From contig BGKB01000153.1 of the NCBI GenBank assembly GCA_003116975.1, positions 1-64,000 on the forward strand: a DNA stretch of 64,000 bases. Reading direction: 5' to 3'. The notes beneath the pieces are model-generated. The model was not told where the DNA came from. It saw only the letters and a list, made by a program, of their open reading frames with translations, and ran no database searches. The stretch's first letter is position 1; the number at the start of each line of letters is the position of its first letter. This DNA comes from Aurantiochytrium sp. KH105. Its lineage: Eukaryota > Sar > Bigyra > Thraustochytrida > Thraustochytriidae. The position numbers and the translations under genes are program-made. Below, in pieces: positions 56,276-64,000 of the stretch.

Positions 56276-57551
56276 CTTTTGCTGCCACTCGCAAAAGGCA
56301 CACTCATAGTACTTTACGTATATTGAGTTGACGAGGCGAGATCACTGCGCCTTTACGTGCAAACTTTGTCATCCCTACAACCTGCAATGCGAGCAAGCTT
56401 TCTAGCAAGCTCCCTGCGACTCTAAAAAAGGCAATCGAGGGCTCTGCATCTATGGCGGCACTTGCACGCATCTGTGATGGAATATTTCATGGAGAAAGAA
56501 CCCCTTTTCTCAATGGCGCAGGCAGCCTTGGGGACTTGCTTGCAAAAGGCGAGACGTCCATGTCCGGGTACCGTTTGTCGACATGGTCCGGTCAAAATTG
56601 CAGACCCAATGACACGTGTGGGACTGTGCGCGGCAGACGTGTCCTTGTTGGGGACTTGGAGTTTGGCGAATGAATCGATTTTTTATGTACGAGCGGAGCC
56701 TGGATCGTCTTGAAAGCCGACGCAGCCCTAGAGGGGATTGTCAGAAACGCATGCCCCAAAATGCACGGCCCGGACGCGCGTGCGCGCGCGCACGAAGATC
56801 ATTTATAAACAATTCTGCGGCTCGGTGCAATCCGCCGAGGTGGGACAACTTTCCCTCATACTTCAACCAAGTTCGCAAGACGCGCACACATTCATGCACG
56901 CTGATTTTCACAAAGTACAGTTCGTCCGGTGCGACGAGGCGGTGGGCATAAAGAGCACACGAGCACCATCGACAGCGGGACCTTGAGTTTAGACTGCGCG
57001 GAGATCTGTGAGCCTCTTCGCCATTTTAATCAATGGTCGGCCACGGTCCGCCTGGCGGCGGCTGTTTTTTGGAGGCTTCAGTAGAAGCTCATCTACCCAA
57101 AACTGGAGGACTTGCGGGACGCGAGGAGAACGCCACTGCACGCAGAAAGCTTTCCCAACAGCCAGCGAGGCCGGCCCCTCGGTGAAGATCGTGATGGCGT
57201 CCTTTGGAAAGCTCGTCCGCCGCCAGTTAGAGCGATGAGCTTGCTGCAAATATTGTCCCGTACAACTGGTCCCAAACGCCGATGCTCCCTCATCAGACAA
57301 CAGCACAGCTTAGGCTTCGCAGAGCCCAATCACCATTCTACCAAGGGTCGTCTCACCAGGAAATGCTGGCAAGCCGACCTTCCTAGACGTGGACTAGGTC
57401 GACTTTCGCTACAGAAGGGTCTAAATACACGTGCAGAACGCTTGCCGAGCATTCTGCACCTCGGGTGGCTTGAAAAGGAGGGCGGGCTGCACAGGGAAGA
57501 AATTGTTCTTGTCGTGGCGACTAGGAAGCTAGAAAACAAGAAGAAAGTAGC
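56276..57551. other. Intergenic region with weak coding-like pieces
   Basis: 1.28 kb. Protein-like but short frames occur at 56462-56713 (plus) and 56989-57306 (minus, with FCVQWRSPRVPQVLQFWVDE). None could be assigned and they do not form a gene, so they may be decayed remnants. The 3' part is the leader of the PH-domain gene. Confidence 0.4.
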
Positions 57552-60110
57552 ATGGCAGAAGCAAGAGTGCGGGCTCTTGAGCGCCAGCTCCGCCTCAAAG
57601 ATGAGGAGCTGGAGCTGGCCGCGCAACTCGGCCAGGCTCTTGTACGCAAGGAAACAAAACAAAGCGCTCAGCTCGAACGATCGGAGGCAAGGATAAAAGA
57701 CCTTGAGCAACTCGTCGAATGCCTAAGGAGGGACAAGGAAGTGCTGTTGCGACGCATTCATCAACCGTCCGTACACAGCGACATCAATGACCCTTTCGTT
57801 ACGATTAAGACACTGGAAAAGGAAAACGATGAGCTGAGATACGAGCTCAAACGCGCCCAGTTCAAACTCGACCATCATAAGCCTGGCACCGCCGGGCTTG
57901 ATCAAGGTGAATATAGGGAGGACGAAATCGAAAGACTCAAGGCCGCTCTACGTGACCTCGGAAACGGGAACGACCTGCTGGCCTGGAAACAGATGCATGC
58001 TGAGGAGATGAACGCTTTCCAGAGAGGCAGCGACAAGAAGGTTGAACGTCTCATTACCGCATCGGCGCGCGAATCGATTCGACTCGTGGAACGCCTTGAA
58101 CGACTTCGAGACGCTGCACCTGACGATACCGGTCGCAGCTCCCGAAGAAGCTCTGTGGCATCTTCGCTTCCGTCCTTGAGCTTTAGCCGAGGGAATTCGC
58201 CTTCCTTGAGCCGGCGTTCTTCCTTTAACCATCCACGAGAGACGCAGCAAACAATCTCTCAGCAGTTGGTGGCCCAGTTCCTTACAGACACGTGCGACGC
58301 AGTCGACGTGCGGCGGAAACCCGAGTCAAGCTCAATGTCGTTCGCTTCCAACTTTTCCACAGAAACGCTCGAGCTCGATCTCAACGAGGTCGCGCGTGAC
58401 GAAATGCTCGAGAATTCACTTGCAGAGCCAATTGGCGCGCCACCAGAGACGCAACAAGCCACGAAGCCAGCCAAGGGAGCTGCTGCCTCGAATGGGGGGC
58501 CATCGGTGGCTGTGGCCCGCGCAGCAGCGGCCGCGGCGCTACAAAAGAATGGTCGAGGCCCACCGCCGCCTGTCCCTATGCGACCGAAGCGCCAATCGTC
58601 GAGGCTCAATGTGGACTCCAAGCCCTCTGAGTCGGCGAAAGTGGCAGTGGCGGTAACTTTGTCCCAGCCTACATTCGCAAATGTCGACGGGCTACCACCT
58701 CCCAAGGTATCAATGGCTTCCCATAAGAAAGCAGCCCCGCCGCCGCCTGTTCCGCTTCGAGCTGTCGTGCAAGGCGCATTTTGCTGTCTCGAGGACGAGA
58801 ACAACGAGTCTGCGACAAAGCACACGGAAGCCCCGGCGAGCTTGGATGCAACTGTCGACGAAGACAAAACTACGCAGAGCGACGACGATGTGAGCGAGGG
58901 TGAGGAGGATGACAAGGACGGCTCCGCGTCAGAAGGAAGTGCGGACAGCTTCAAAACGAAACGGCGCGGTCGCAGCAGAACGCGGCGTGTCCGGAAAGCG
59001 CCGCCCAGCTTTACGCCGCTCTGGGCCGAAGCGCGCATGGGAACGCTGCTCGTCAAACTTGCCTCTGCGCGCAAGTCCGAGAAATGGTCGGCGCGGTTTT
59101 GCGTGTACGTGGACAAAAGGCTGCACATTTTTCGATCCGAAATAGACGCCAAAAAGTATTCCATGTATCTCGCCCGCGTGCTGGCTGGCGACTGTCCTGC
59201 CGTCGGGTCGGGGTCGAAAAAGCTCCCGTATCGTCCGCTTCGCTCGGTATTTCTTGATCAGACGGAGCTGCGGGTCATTCGTCGCCCAAGCGCCCAAAAT
59301 GAGCTCGATGGCGACGCGCGGTCCTCGATGATGGTTTGGCTGCGCAAGCGCAACTACAATGTGGAGACAGCCGATGCGCACGCGACCCACAGCAAGCATG
59401 GCAAGCCAATCTTCAAGTTGCACCTTGTAGAGCACGACCATCATGCATTGAGCGCGCTCGAGACCGCTGCGAGCTTTGACTGCAATAGTAGCACGACGAG
59501 CAGCAGTGGGAACCTCGGTGGGTCGGGCATTTCAGACTTGACGTCGGAGGCCGGCAGCTCCACGTCGGGCACAAGCGTTTCGACGTTTTCCACGTCCATC
59601 TCGCACGCCCGTTTAAAGCATCACGTTTATCTGGCCCTTCCAATCGAGGCGGAGCGTACAAGCTGGGTGGAGGAGTTTACACGGACGTCACAAGCTGTCC
59701 AGGTCGAGGCCGGTTCGCTTTGGCTCAAGTCTGTGGGGCGAAAGCGGGATGGTGAATGGATTAAACGGTATGCCGTCGTGCGGCCTGGAAGGCTCGATCT
59801 GCATGACTACGAGTCAGAAAGTCTGCGCGAGTCCGTGTCTTTGATGTCTGTCAAGGTGGAGCCAGCTTACACGGCGCACATTTTCCTTTCGCACAAGCAG
59901 CACCAGAAACAGCTCATTACGCTTCGCACGTACGATGGAACGGAGCGCAACTGGTGGATTGCCGCGCTACGGTCTTGCTGTCCGCGCAAAGGAAGCGCGA
60001 ACGCTGGTTCGCACGGTCGAAATGGCTCAGGTCAGAGTCAGGATGGGCCTTCAGACAGAGCAAGGTCCATCGTGCGCGAGCCCATGGGCAGGGCGCCCGA
60101 AGCCGCGTAG
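57552..60110 (+). CDS. Coiled-coil and tandem PH-domain protein, 852 aa
   Basis: A coiled coil covers residues about 1-115 (VRALERQLRLKDEELELAAQL and on). A Ser-rich disordered middle has three Pro-rich SH3-ligand-like motifs (PPPPVPMRPKR, LPPPKV, PPPPVPLRAV at about 340-405) and an acidic patch. Two PH-like domains follow: one from about residue 495 (LVKLASARKSEKWSARFCVY...), with a long Ser/Gly insert before its last strand and helix near residue 700, and one at about 720-810 (GSLWLKSVGRKRDGEWIKRY ... NWWIAALRSC). PH domains bind phosphoinositides or proteins, so a membrane or cortex adaptor role is inferred. No enzymatic domain is seen. I cannot name an orthologue. Confidence 0.8.
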   Translation: MAEARVRALERQLRLKDEELELAAQLGQALVRKETKQSAQLERSEARIKDLEQLVECLRRDKEVLLRRIHQPSVHSDINDPFVTIKTLEKENDELRYELKRAQFKLDHHKPGTAGLDQGEYREDEIERLKAALRDLGNGNDLLAWKQMHAEEMNAFQRGSDKKVERLITASARESIRLVERLERLRDAAPDDTGRSSRRSSVASSLPSLSFSRGNSPSLSRRSSFNHPRETQQTISQQLVAQFLTDTCDAVDVRRKPESSSMSFASNFSTETLELDLNEVARDEMLENSLAEPIGAPPETQQATKPAKGAAASNGGPSVAVARAAAAAALQKNGRGPPPPVPMRPKRQSSRLNVDSKPSESAKVAVAVTLSQPTFANVDGLPPPKVSMASHKKAAPPPPVPLRAVVQGAFCCLEDENNESATKHTEAPASLDATVDEDKTTQSDDDVSEGEEDDKDGSASEGSADSFKTKRRGRSRTRRVRKAPPSFTPLWAEARMGTLLVKLASARKSEKWSARFCVYVDKRLHIFRSEIDAKKYSMYLARVLAGDCPAVGSGSKKLPYRPLRSVFLDQTELRVIRRPSAQNELDGDARSSMMVWLRKRNYNVETADAHATHSKHGKPIFKLHLVEHDHHALSALETAASFDCNSSTTSSSGNLGGSGISDLTSEAGSSTSGTSVSTFSTSISHARLKHHVYLALPIEAERTSWVEEFTRTSQAVQVEAGSLWLKSVGRKRDGEWIKRYAVVRPGRLDLHDYESESLRESVSLMSVKVEPAYTAHIFLSHKQHQKQLITLRTYDGTERNWWIAALRSCCPRKGSANAGSHGRNGSGQSQDGPSDRARSIVREPMGRAPEAA

Positions 60111-60185
60111 TAGTCCGGCCTTTGGTCGAGAGTGACAAGATCTCGTCAAGGTCAAAACGAGAAAAAAAAATCAAAGACGACAAGA

Positions 60186-60231
60186 CGAAGAAGAAGAAGA
60201 AGAAGAAGAAGAAGAAGAAGAAGAAGAAGAA
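60186..60231. repeat. GAA trinucleotide microsatellite
   Basis: About 15 uninterrupted AAG/GAA triplets between the convergent PH-protein and acyltransferase genes. Confidence 0.95.
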
Positions 60232-60271
60232 CACGAAGAACACGAAGAAAAAAGAGAATGTTATAAATAAG

Positions 60272-61633
60272 TTACAGATTGAATGCGGAAAAGTCGGCCG
60301 AGTAGCGCGAATACGTGAACGCCATACCGACCCACATGGCAATGTAAAAGGTGACGGCCATGAGGGAGCGACGGATAGAACCGTTCACCGGAACCGACAA
60401 TCGTGGTTCCGCGCCGAGCGAATCGAACTGCTGGTGCTCGATAAATTCGCGGAGCAGGCTCTCCTTGCGGGCCCAGCGCTCGTCGAGCCAATTCTCGAGC
60501 GAGTCCTGGTACTCTTGCTTGAGCTGGCGGTACGAAAAGCGGCGCGAGTCAATGTGGCAGCGACGAGACGCGCGCCCGAGGAACATGGTCTGGAAGTTCG
60601 GCACGCCGGTGTCCACGTTACGCTTAAAGCCCATCTCCCAGTCAGGTACCTCGCCCGAGTATGTGTCGAACGCCATGGTCTGGTCAAAGACGTCAACGTC
60701 GCCCGTGGGAGAGTGCTTGGCGAGAGTTTCGCAAATGTGTGCGAACCCGCGCACACGTGGCAGCAAGGTGAGGTCAAACTCGGGCCGGCCCTGGACGCGG
60801 GCAAAGGTGCGGCACTTGTCGAGAGTGCGCGTGTTGACGGTGGAACCTTCCGGGTAGAGGATCACCGTGATCGGGCCGCCGTCTTTGCAAAAGCGCGTGA
60901 GCGAATTCTCGATACGCAGTCTATCTACGGCCCAGTCACGCTTGAGAAAAACAAACTCGAAGAGGGCGCAGCCCCAGCCGACAATGGGGATATTCTTGAC
61001 CTCTTGTTTGAGAAAAATCTTCACGGAGCCACTGAGATCGGTCGTACCAAAGTTGACGACGGTCATGGGCATGAGCTGGTAGATCCAGTCGACGTCGGTA
61101 GCATGGTTGCAAATGAGCAACTTGGGCGTCGACGATGCGGTCGGAAAGTCGCCGTGCATCTCGAGCGTGGTGGCGGGTAGCAGCCACAGGAGCGCATTCA
61201 CCCACAGACACTCGAGTTGGTCGATGAAGGTGCGCCACTTGCCCCGGTGAAAGGGGGCAATCATTGGCCAGGCAGACAGGCCAACGAGGATGATCATGAT
61301 GCTGATGAGCAGGAGACCGGCGATGCGCGCATAAAAGGCGAGGAATTCGAGTCGCGACGTTGCCTGCAGGTCGTTTTTCCCACTACTGACCTCCTGCGCT
61401 GCGGCCTTGCCCAGCTTCGCGCTGGCGCCCGTGGGCGTCGTGGGCAGACCGAACCCGTGCGAGGCCGTGGAGGACGAGGTGTGCTGCGGAAACCCCTTGG
61501 CAAGCATCCTGCGCTTGTGCGAGATCATCCTCGGCCCCGCTGCTGCGGCCGTGGCGCCCGGCGCGACGTTGTGGGCGTTGAACGGGACGGCGAGCCCGGC
61601 GTCCAGCCGGGTGTCCTCACGGGCGGGAGGCAT
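60272..61633 (-). CDS. Lysophospholipid acyltransferase (PlsC/AGPAT family), 453 aa
   Basis: Adds an acyl chain from acyl-CoA to a lysophospholipid, probably in the ER membrane. The HX4D catalytic motif is NHATDVDW (His177, Asp182); block III is LYPEGS (Pro261, Glu262, Gly263); KQEVKNIPIVGWG is the block II region. A membrane helix lies at about 103-122 (RIAGLLLISIMIILVGLSAW) and others at about 143-153 and near the C-terminus (LMAVTFYIAMWVGMAF). The overall plan (long C-terminal extension with WLDERWARKESLL) resembles AGPAT3/4/5, LCLAT and plant LPAT2/3 proteins rather than bacterial PlsC. The N-terminal 90 residues are disordered. The exact head group and chain preference are open. Confidence 0.9.
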   Translation of the reverse strand: MPPAREDTRLDAGLAVPFNAHNVAPGATAAAAGPRMISHKRRMLAKGFPQHTSSSTASHGFGLPTTPTGASAKLGKAAAQEVSSGKNDLQATSRLEFLAFYARIAGLLLISIMIILVGLSAWPMIAPFHRGKWRTFIDQLECLWVNALLWLLPATTLEMHGDFPTASSTPKLLICNHATDVDWIYQLMPMTVVNFGTTDLSGSVKIFLKQEVKNIPIVGWGCALFEFVFLKRDWAVDRLRIENSLTRFCKDGGPITVILYPEGSTVNTRTLDKCRTFARVQGRPEFDLTLLPRVRGFAHICETLAKHSPTGDVDVFDQTMAFDTYSGEVPDWEMGFKRNVDTGVPNFQTMFLGRASRRCHIDSRRFSYRQLKQEYQDSLENWLDERWARKESLLREFIEHQQFDSLGAEPRLSVPVNGSIRRSLMAVTFYIAMWVGMAFTYSRYSADFSAFNL

Positions 61634-62441
61634 TGTGTCCTTCTCCCTTTCCGTCCGTTTGTTCCCCCTGCCGTCTGTTGCTGACCGACCGCGCCCTCGG
61701 CCCTCGCTCTCTCTCCCGCTCTCTCCCCGCTAGACCCTCGCGCGCGCCCACGTAGCGCGTCCGCGCGGCCTCGCGCGCGTCCCTCGCGTCCGAAACGTTC
61801 GTTCGTTCGTTCCTTCGTTCCTTCGCCCGCCCGCTCTCCGCCGTGCACCCGGCAACGATCGCTCGACCGCTCGACCGCTCGCGCGCGCCTCGCCTCGCCT
61901 CGCCCCGCCTCGCCCCGCCCGCTCCGTTCGCGCTCTGCCTGCCTGCCGCGCTCGCGCTCTCCCGCCGTTCTTCCGTCGCTCGCTCGCGCGCGCTGCTCCG
62001 CGGCCGGCTGGCTCCGCTCGCGCTGGTTGGGGTCCTGCGCTGCCGCCTTTTTTGGTTTCTTTGTTTCTTTTCTTGGCTTTCTTCGCCTCTCTCTCTCTCC
62101 CTCCCTCTGCCCCTTCGCGTTCGGCCGGCTCCCTCGCTCTGCCTCATGCCATTGGCCGACAGCGACAGGGGGGGGAAGGGAGGCGGAAATACGGGCGCCG
62201 GCCCGGAAATACGGGCGCGAGGTACACCCGCCAATGGCGGCGGGCGAATCTAGCTTGGCTTGGGAAGGCGCGCGGTGGTGGCCGCGGCCGTGGCCGTGGC
62301 CGTGGCCGTGCTGCTGCAGCTGCAGCACGGGAGCGAGGCCTAGTTTACAGTAGGCGTGTGGGAGGCTGTTTAGGTTTATTTTTTATTCACAGGCAGGTGA
62401 GGGACGAGGAGGACGGGCGGCTGGGCGGGCGGGCGGGCGGG
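61634..62441. other. GC-rich leader of the acyltransferase gene
   Basis: 808 bp with simple sequence: CGTTCGTT/CCTTCG runs (about 61797-61830), a doubled GGAAATACGGGCGC (about 62186-62219) and GGCCGT repeats (about 62281-62310). No gene is supported; open frames here are compositional. The left end of the next gene's 3' flank is also here. Confidence 0.5.
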
Positions 62442-64000
62442 TCATCGCGAGACGAAGAGGTGCGAGAGCGGCTGCGGGGGAGGCGGGTCGTCGGGAGGCG
62501 GCGGGGGCGGAAGCAACGACGTGGAAGGGCTGCGCTTGGACGCGCGCGAGGGCGGCGGTGGCGGGAGCTCGATGTGCATCCACTCCGGTCCGAGGTCTAC
62601 GCGGTCGCTATCCTCCTCGTCTTCGTCTTCGTAAAATGGGCCGTGGTCCTCCACCGGCAGGGTGCGATGGCGGGACAGATTCGTGGGAAAGTCGAAGAGT
62701 GGCGGATCGTCAGGAGGCGGTGGAATCTCGCTAGGTGGAATGATTGAGGCATCGTTGTGACGCGGGGCATGCATGTTGCTGCTACTGCTGCTGCTCCGTA
62801 TGAGGGCCGAAGACCGTCGCGGCGCCGCTCGGCGCGCCGTGCTTGCCTGGATGGCAAACTTGATCTTGTAAATCCAGTCATCGCGACTCGCAGGGTCCTC
62901 GTCGCAGGGCGAAAGGAAAAACGATCGCTCCTCGCCAATGTGCTGCATGTCATGCTTCTCCCAGTTGTAGCAAAGAACCCGCAAGACTGCAGATCGCTGC
63001 CCCACAACAGGGGCGTCCATACAGCGAGCGTTGGCGTCAAGTCCAATGGAACCGATGCGTCGCGAGCGAGACTCGTCGTAAAAAAGGTCGAGCCGGTTCG
63101 TGTACAGCTTGGCAAAACGTCGCTTCCACACGCTTCCATACGAACTGCGACGGCGATGAATACGCGGATGGTGTCCGTGGCTCTTGGTTGACTGAGGAAA
63201 TGTACCCGCGGAACCAGCACTAGCACTAGCACCATTGGTGTTCAAGTTTCGTGATGAGGATGAGACAAAACCGCCAGCGTTGCTCTTTGACATGCTTGCT
63301 GCGTGCTTTTGCACCATGATGAAGCCACTTTTGATGGCCGTGTTGCCATCAAGGGAGTCAAGAGCATGTGTGAGGAACCGCTGTCGAATATGCGCATCGT
63401 GATTTTCCTCTGCAAGAGCAAACTTGCTGGCAATCTCTTGCCGCTGCGAAGCCAGGGTGCGCAGACGCATGGCGTGCGGCATGAGCCAGTGAACAAAGGA
63501 GAACATGTGCAGCGAATCGTCGCCCGCAAGTTCTACAAAGCCAGCCTTTTCTAAAAGCTCAAAATCCTCAACGACATCGTCGATGCTCGCCGAGGTGTCA
63601 ATCAAAAGCATGGCGCCAATGACAAGCTTGCGGTGGAAATGCAAGTATTTGTTGGCCTCCACGGCGTGACTGGCGATCTTAAGCAAGACCTGCTGCCGGA
63701 GTGTCAGGCCATTGAGCCAGGCACCGACGACGCACACGAGGGAGGCCGGTGGGTCGAGCTTGAGACCCGCGACAACAGCAGCGCTACGCTGCTGACGGTG
63801 GCTGTGAGCAGAGTCACGCATCACGAATTCGTGCCGAACAAAACGCTCATACCGCTCAGCAATCAAACGTTCGAGGCGAATGACCACTCGCGCGGGGTGC
63901 AGCAGGAGGGACCGTGCCGACGGCGAAAGAACGGCCAATGGCCTTGATATCACAGACGTAGAGCTTGTAGGAGCAGCACCACCCGCGACCGAGGTGCCCG
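62442..64000 (-). CDS. C-terminal part of a large STAND/cyclase-like protein with PH domain (runs off right edge)
   Basis: The frame is open to the window edge, so the N-terminus is missing; an intron near the edge cannot be excluded. Residues equivalent to nt about 63290-63800 (LTLRQQVLLKIASHAVE, FELLEKAGFVEL, SFVHWLMPHAMRLRTLASQRQEI) read like the helical region after the AAA/STAND ATPase module in soluble adenylyl cyclase-like and related large ATPases. A PH-like domain follows (SVWKRRFAKLYTNRLDLFYD ... DDWIYKIKFAIQ, nt about 62850-63150). The tail is acidic and Pro-rich with PPPPDDPP repeats, potential SH3/EVH1 ligands. The cyclase link is inference; no catalytic domain is in the window. 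Confidence 0.6.
   Translation of the reverse strand, partial: GTSVAGGAAPTSSTSVISRPLAVLSPSARSLLLHPARVVIRLERLIAERYERFVRHEFVMRDSAHSHRQQRSAAVVAGLKLDPPASLVCVVGAWLNGLTLRQQVLLKIASHAVEANKYLHFHRKLVIGAMLLIDTSASIDDVVEDFELLEKAGFVELAGDDSLHMFSFVHWLMPHAMRLRTLASQRQEIASKFALAEENHDAHIRQRFLTHALDSLDGNTAIKSGFIMVQKHAASMSKSNAGGFVSSSSRNLNTNGASASAGSAGTFPQSTKSHGHHPRIHRRRSSYGSVWKRRFAKLYTNRLDLFYDESRSRRIGSIGLDANARCMDAPVVGQRSAVLRVLCYNWEKHDMQHIGEERSFFLSPCDEDPASRDDWIYKIKFAIQASTARRAAPRRSSALIRSSSSSSNMHAPRHNDASIIPPSEIPPPPDDPPLFDFPTNLSRHRTLPVEDHGPFYEDEDEEDSDRVDLGPEWMHIELPPPPPSRASKRSPSTSLLPPPPPPDDPPPPQPLSHLFVSR

Noticed and set aside
56989-57306. Minus-strand frame with a faint resemblance to the end of a LysR-type effector domain
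   Set aside because: Similarity limited to a few residues (SPRVPQVLQFWVDELL), no DNA-binding domain and no continuous frame; kept only as an unassigned coding-like piece.

Overview
This window looks like nuclear DNA of a thraustochytrid-like stramenopile (Labyrinthulomycetes). The reasons are GC-rich coding sequence, long mostly uninterrupted genes (I place only two introns, 161 and 78 nt), very simple-sequence-rich leaders, and a purely eukaryotic gene set: cohesin, kinesin, LIM, Rab, HEATR6, FAM50, carnitine acyltransferase and pyruvate dehydrogenase kinase-like proteins. The organism assignment is inference; no rRNA or tRNA gene was found to anchor it.

Layout. 1-2.6 kb: the tail of a kinase-like gene, an unknown 352-aa protein and a two-helix membrane protein. 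2.6-8.1 kb: an accessory-looking stretch with a 57-copy CAAG satellite, a broken Crinkler-type nuclease remnant, an unrecognised 624-aa gene and another decayed coding remnant. 8.1-12.6 kb: a GC-rich leader, a CIPK-type kinase with a NAF motif, and a Nudix hydrolase. 12.6-14.8 kb: a second poorly coding stretch with decayed reading frames. 15.3-24 kb: Rab5-like GTPase (one intron), malate synthase G with a peroxisomal SKL end, a TBC protein lacking the usual glutamine finger, and a NIFK/Nop15-like nucleolar RNA-binding protein. 24-40 kb: a large IQ/zinc-ribbon protein, a LIM protein, carnitine acyltransferase, PDK-like kinase, cohesin SA/Scc3, and a TMX-like ER oxidoreductase (one intron). 41-54.6 kb: a kinesin-4-like motor with two TPPP-like tail motifs, HEATR6, a DGQHR-domain protein, an unknown membrane protein and a small possible axonemal protein. 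55-64 kb: FAM50/XAP5, a tandem PH-domain protein, a lysophospholipid acyltransferase, and the C-terminal part of a large STAND/cyclase-like protein with a PH domain.

Several genes bear on lipid and acetyl-CoA use: peroxisomal malate synthase (glyoxylate cycle), carnitine acyltransferase, PDK and the acyltransferase. This would suit an oleaginous protist, but their linkage need not mean co-regulation. Kinesin, the possible microtubule inner protein and the IQ protein would suit an organism with flagellated zoospores. The most unusual signals are the TPPP-like motifs in the kinesin tail, the DGQHR-domain protein, the 624-aa orphan beside a nuclease remnant, the CIPK-type kinase, and several perfect palindromes in the gaps between genes.
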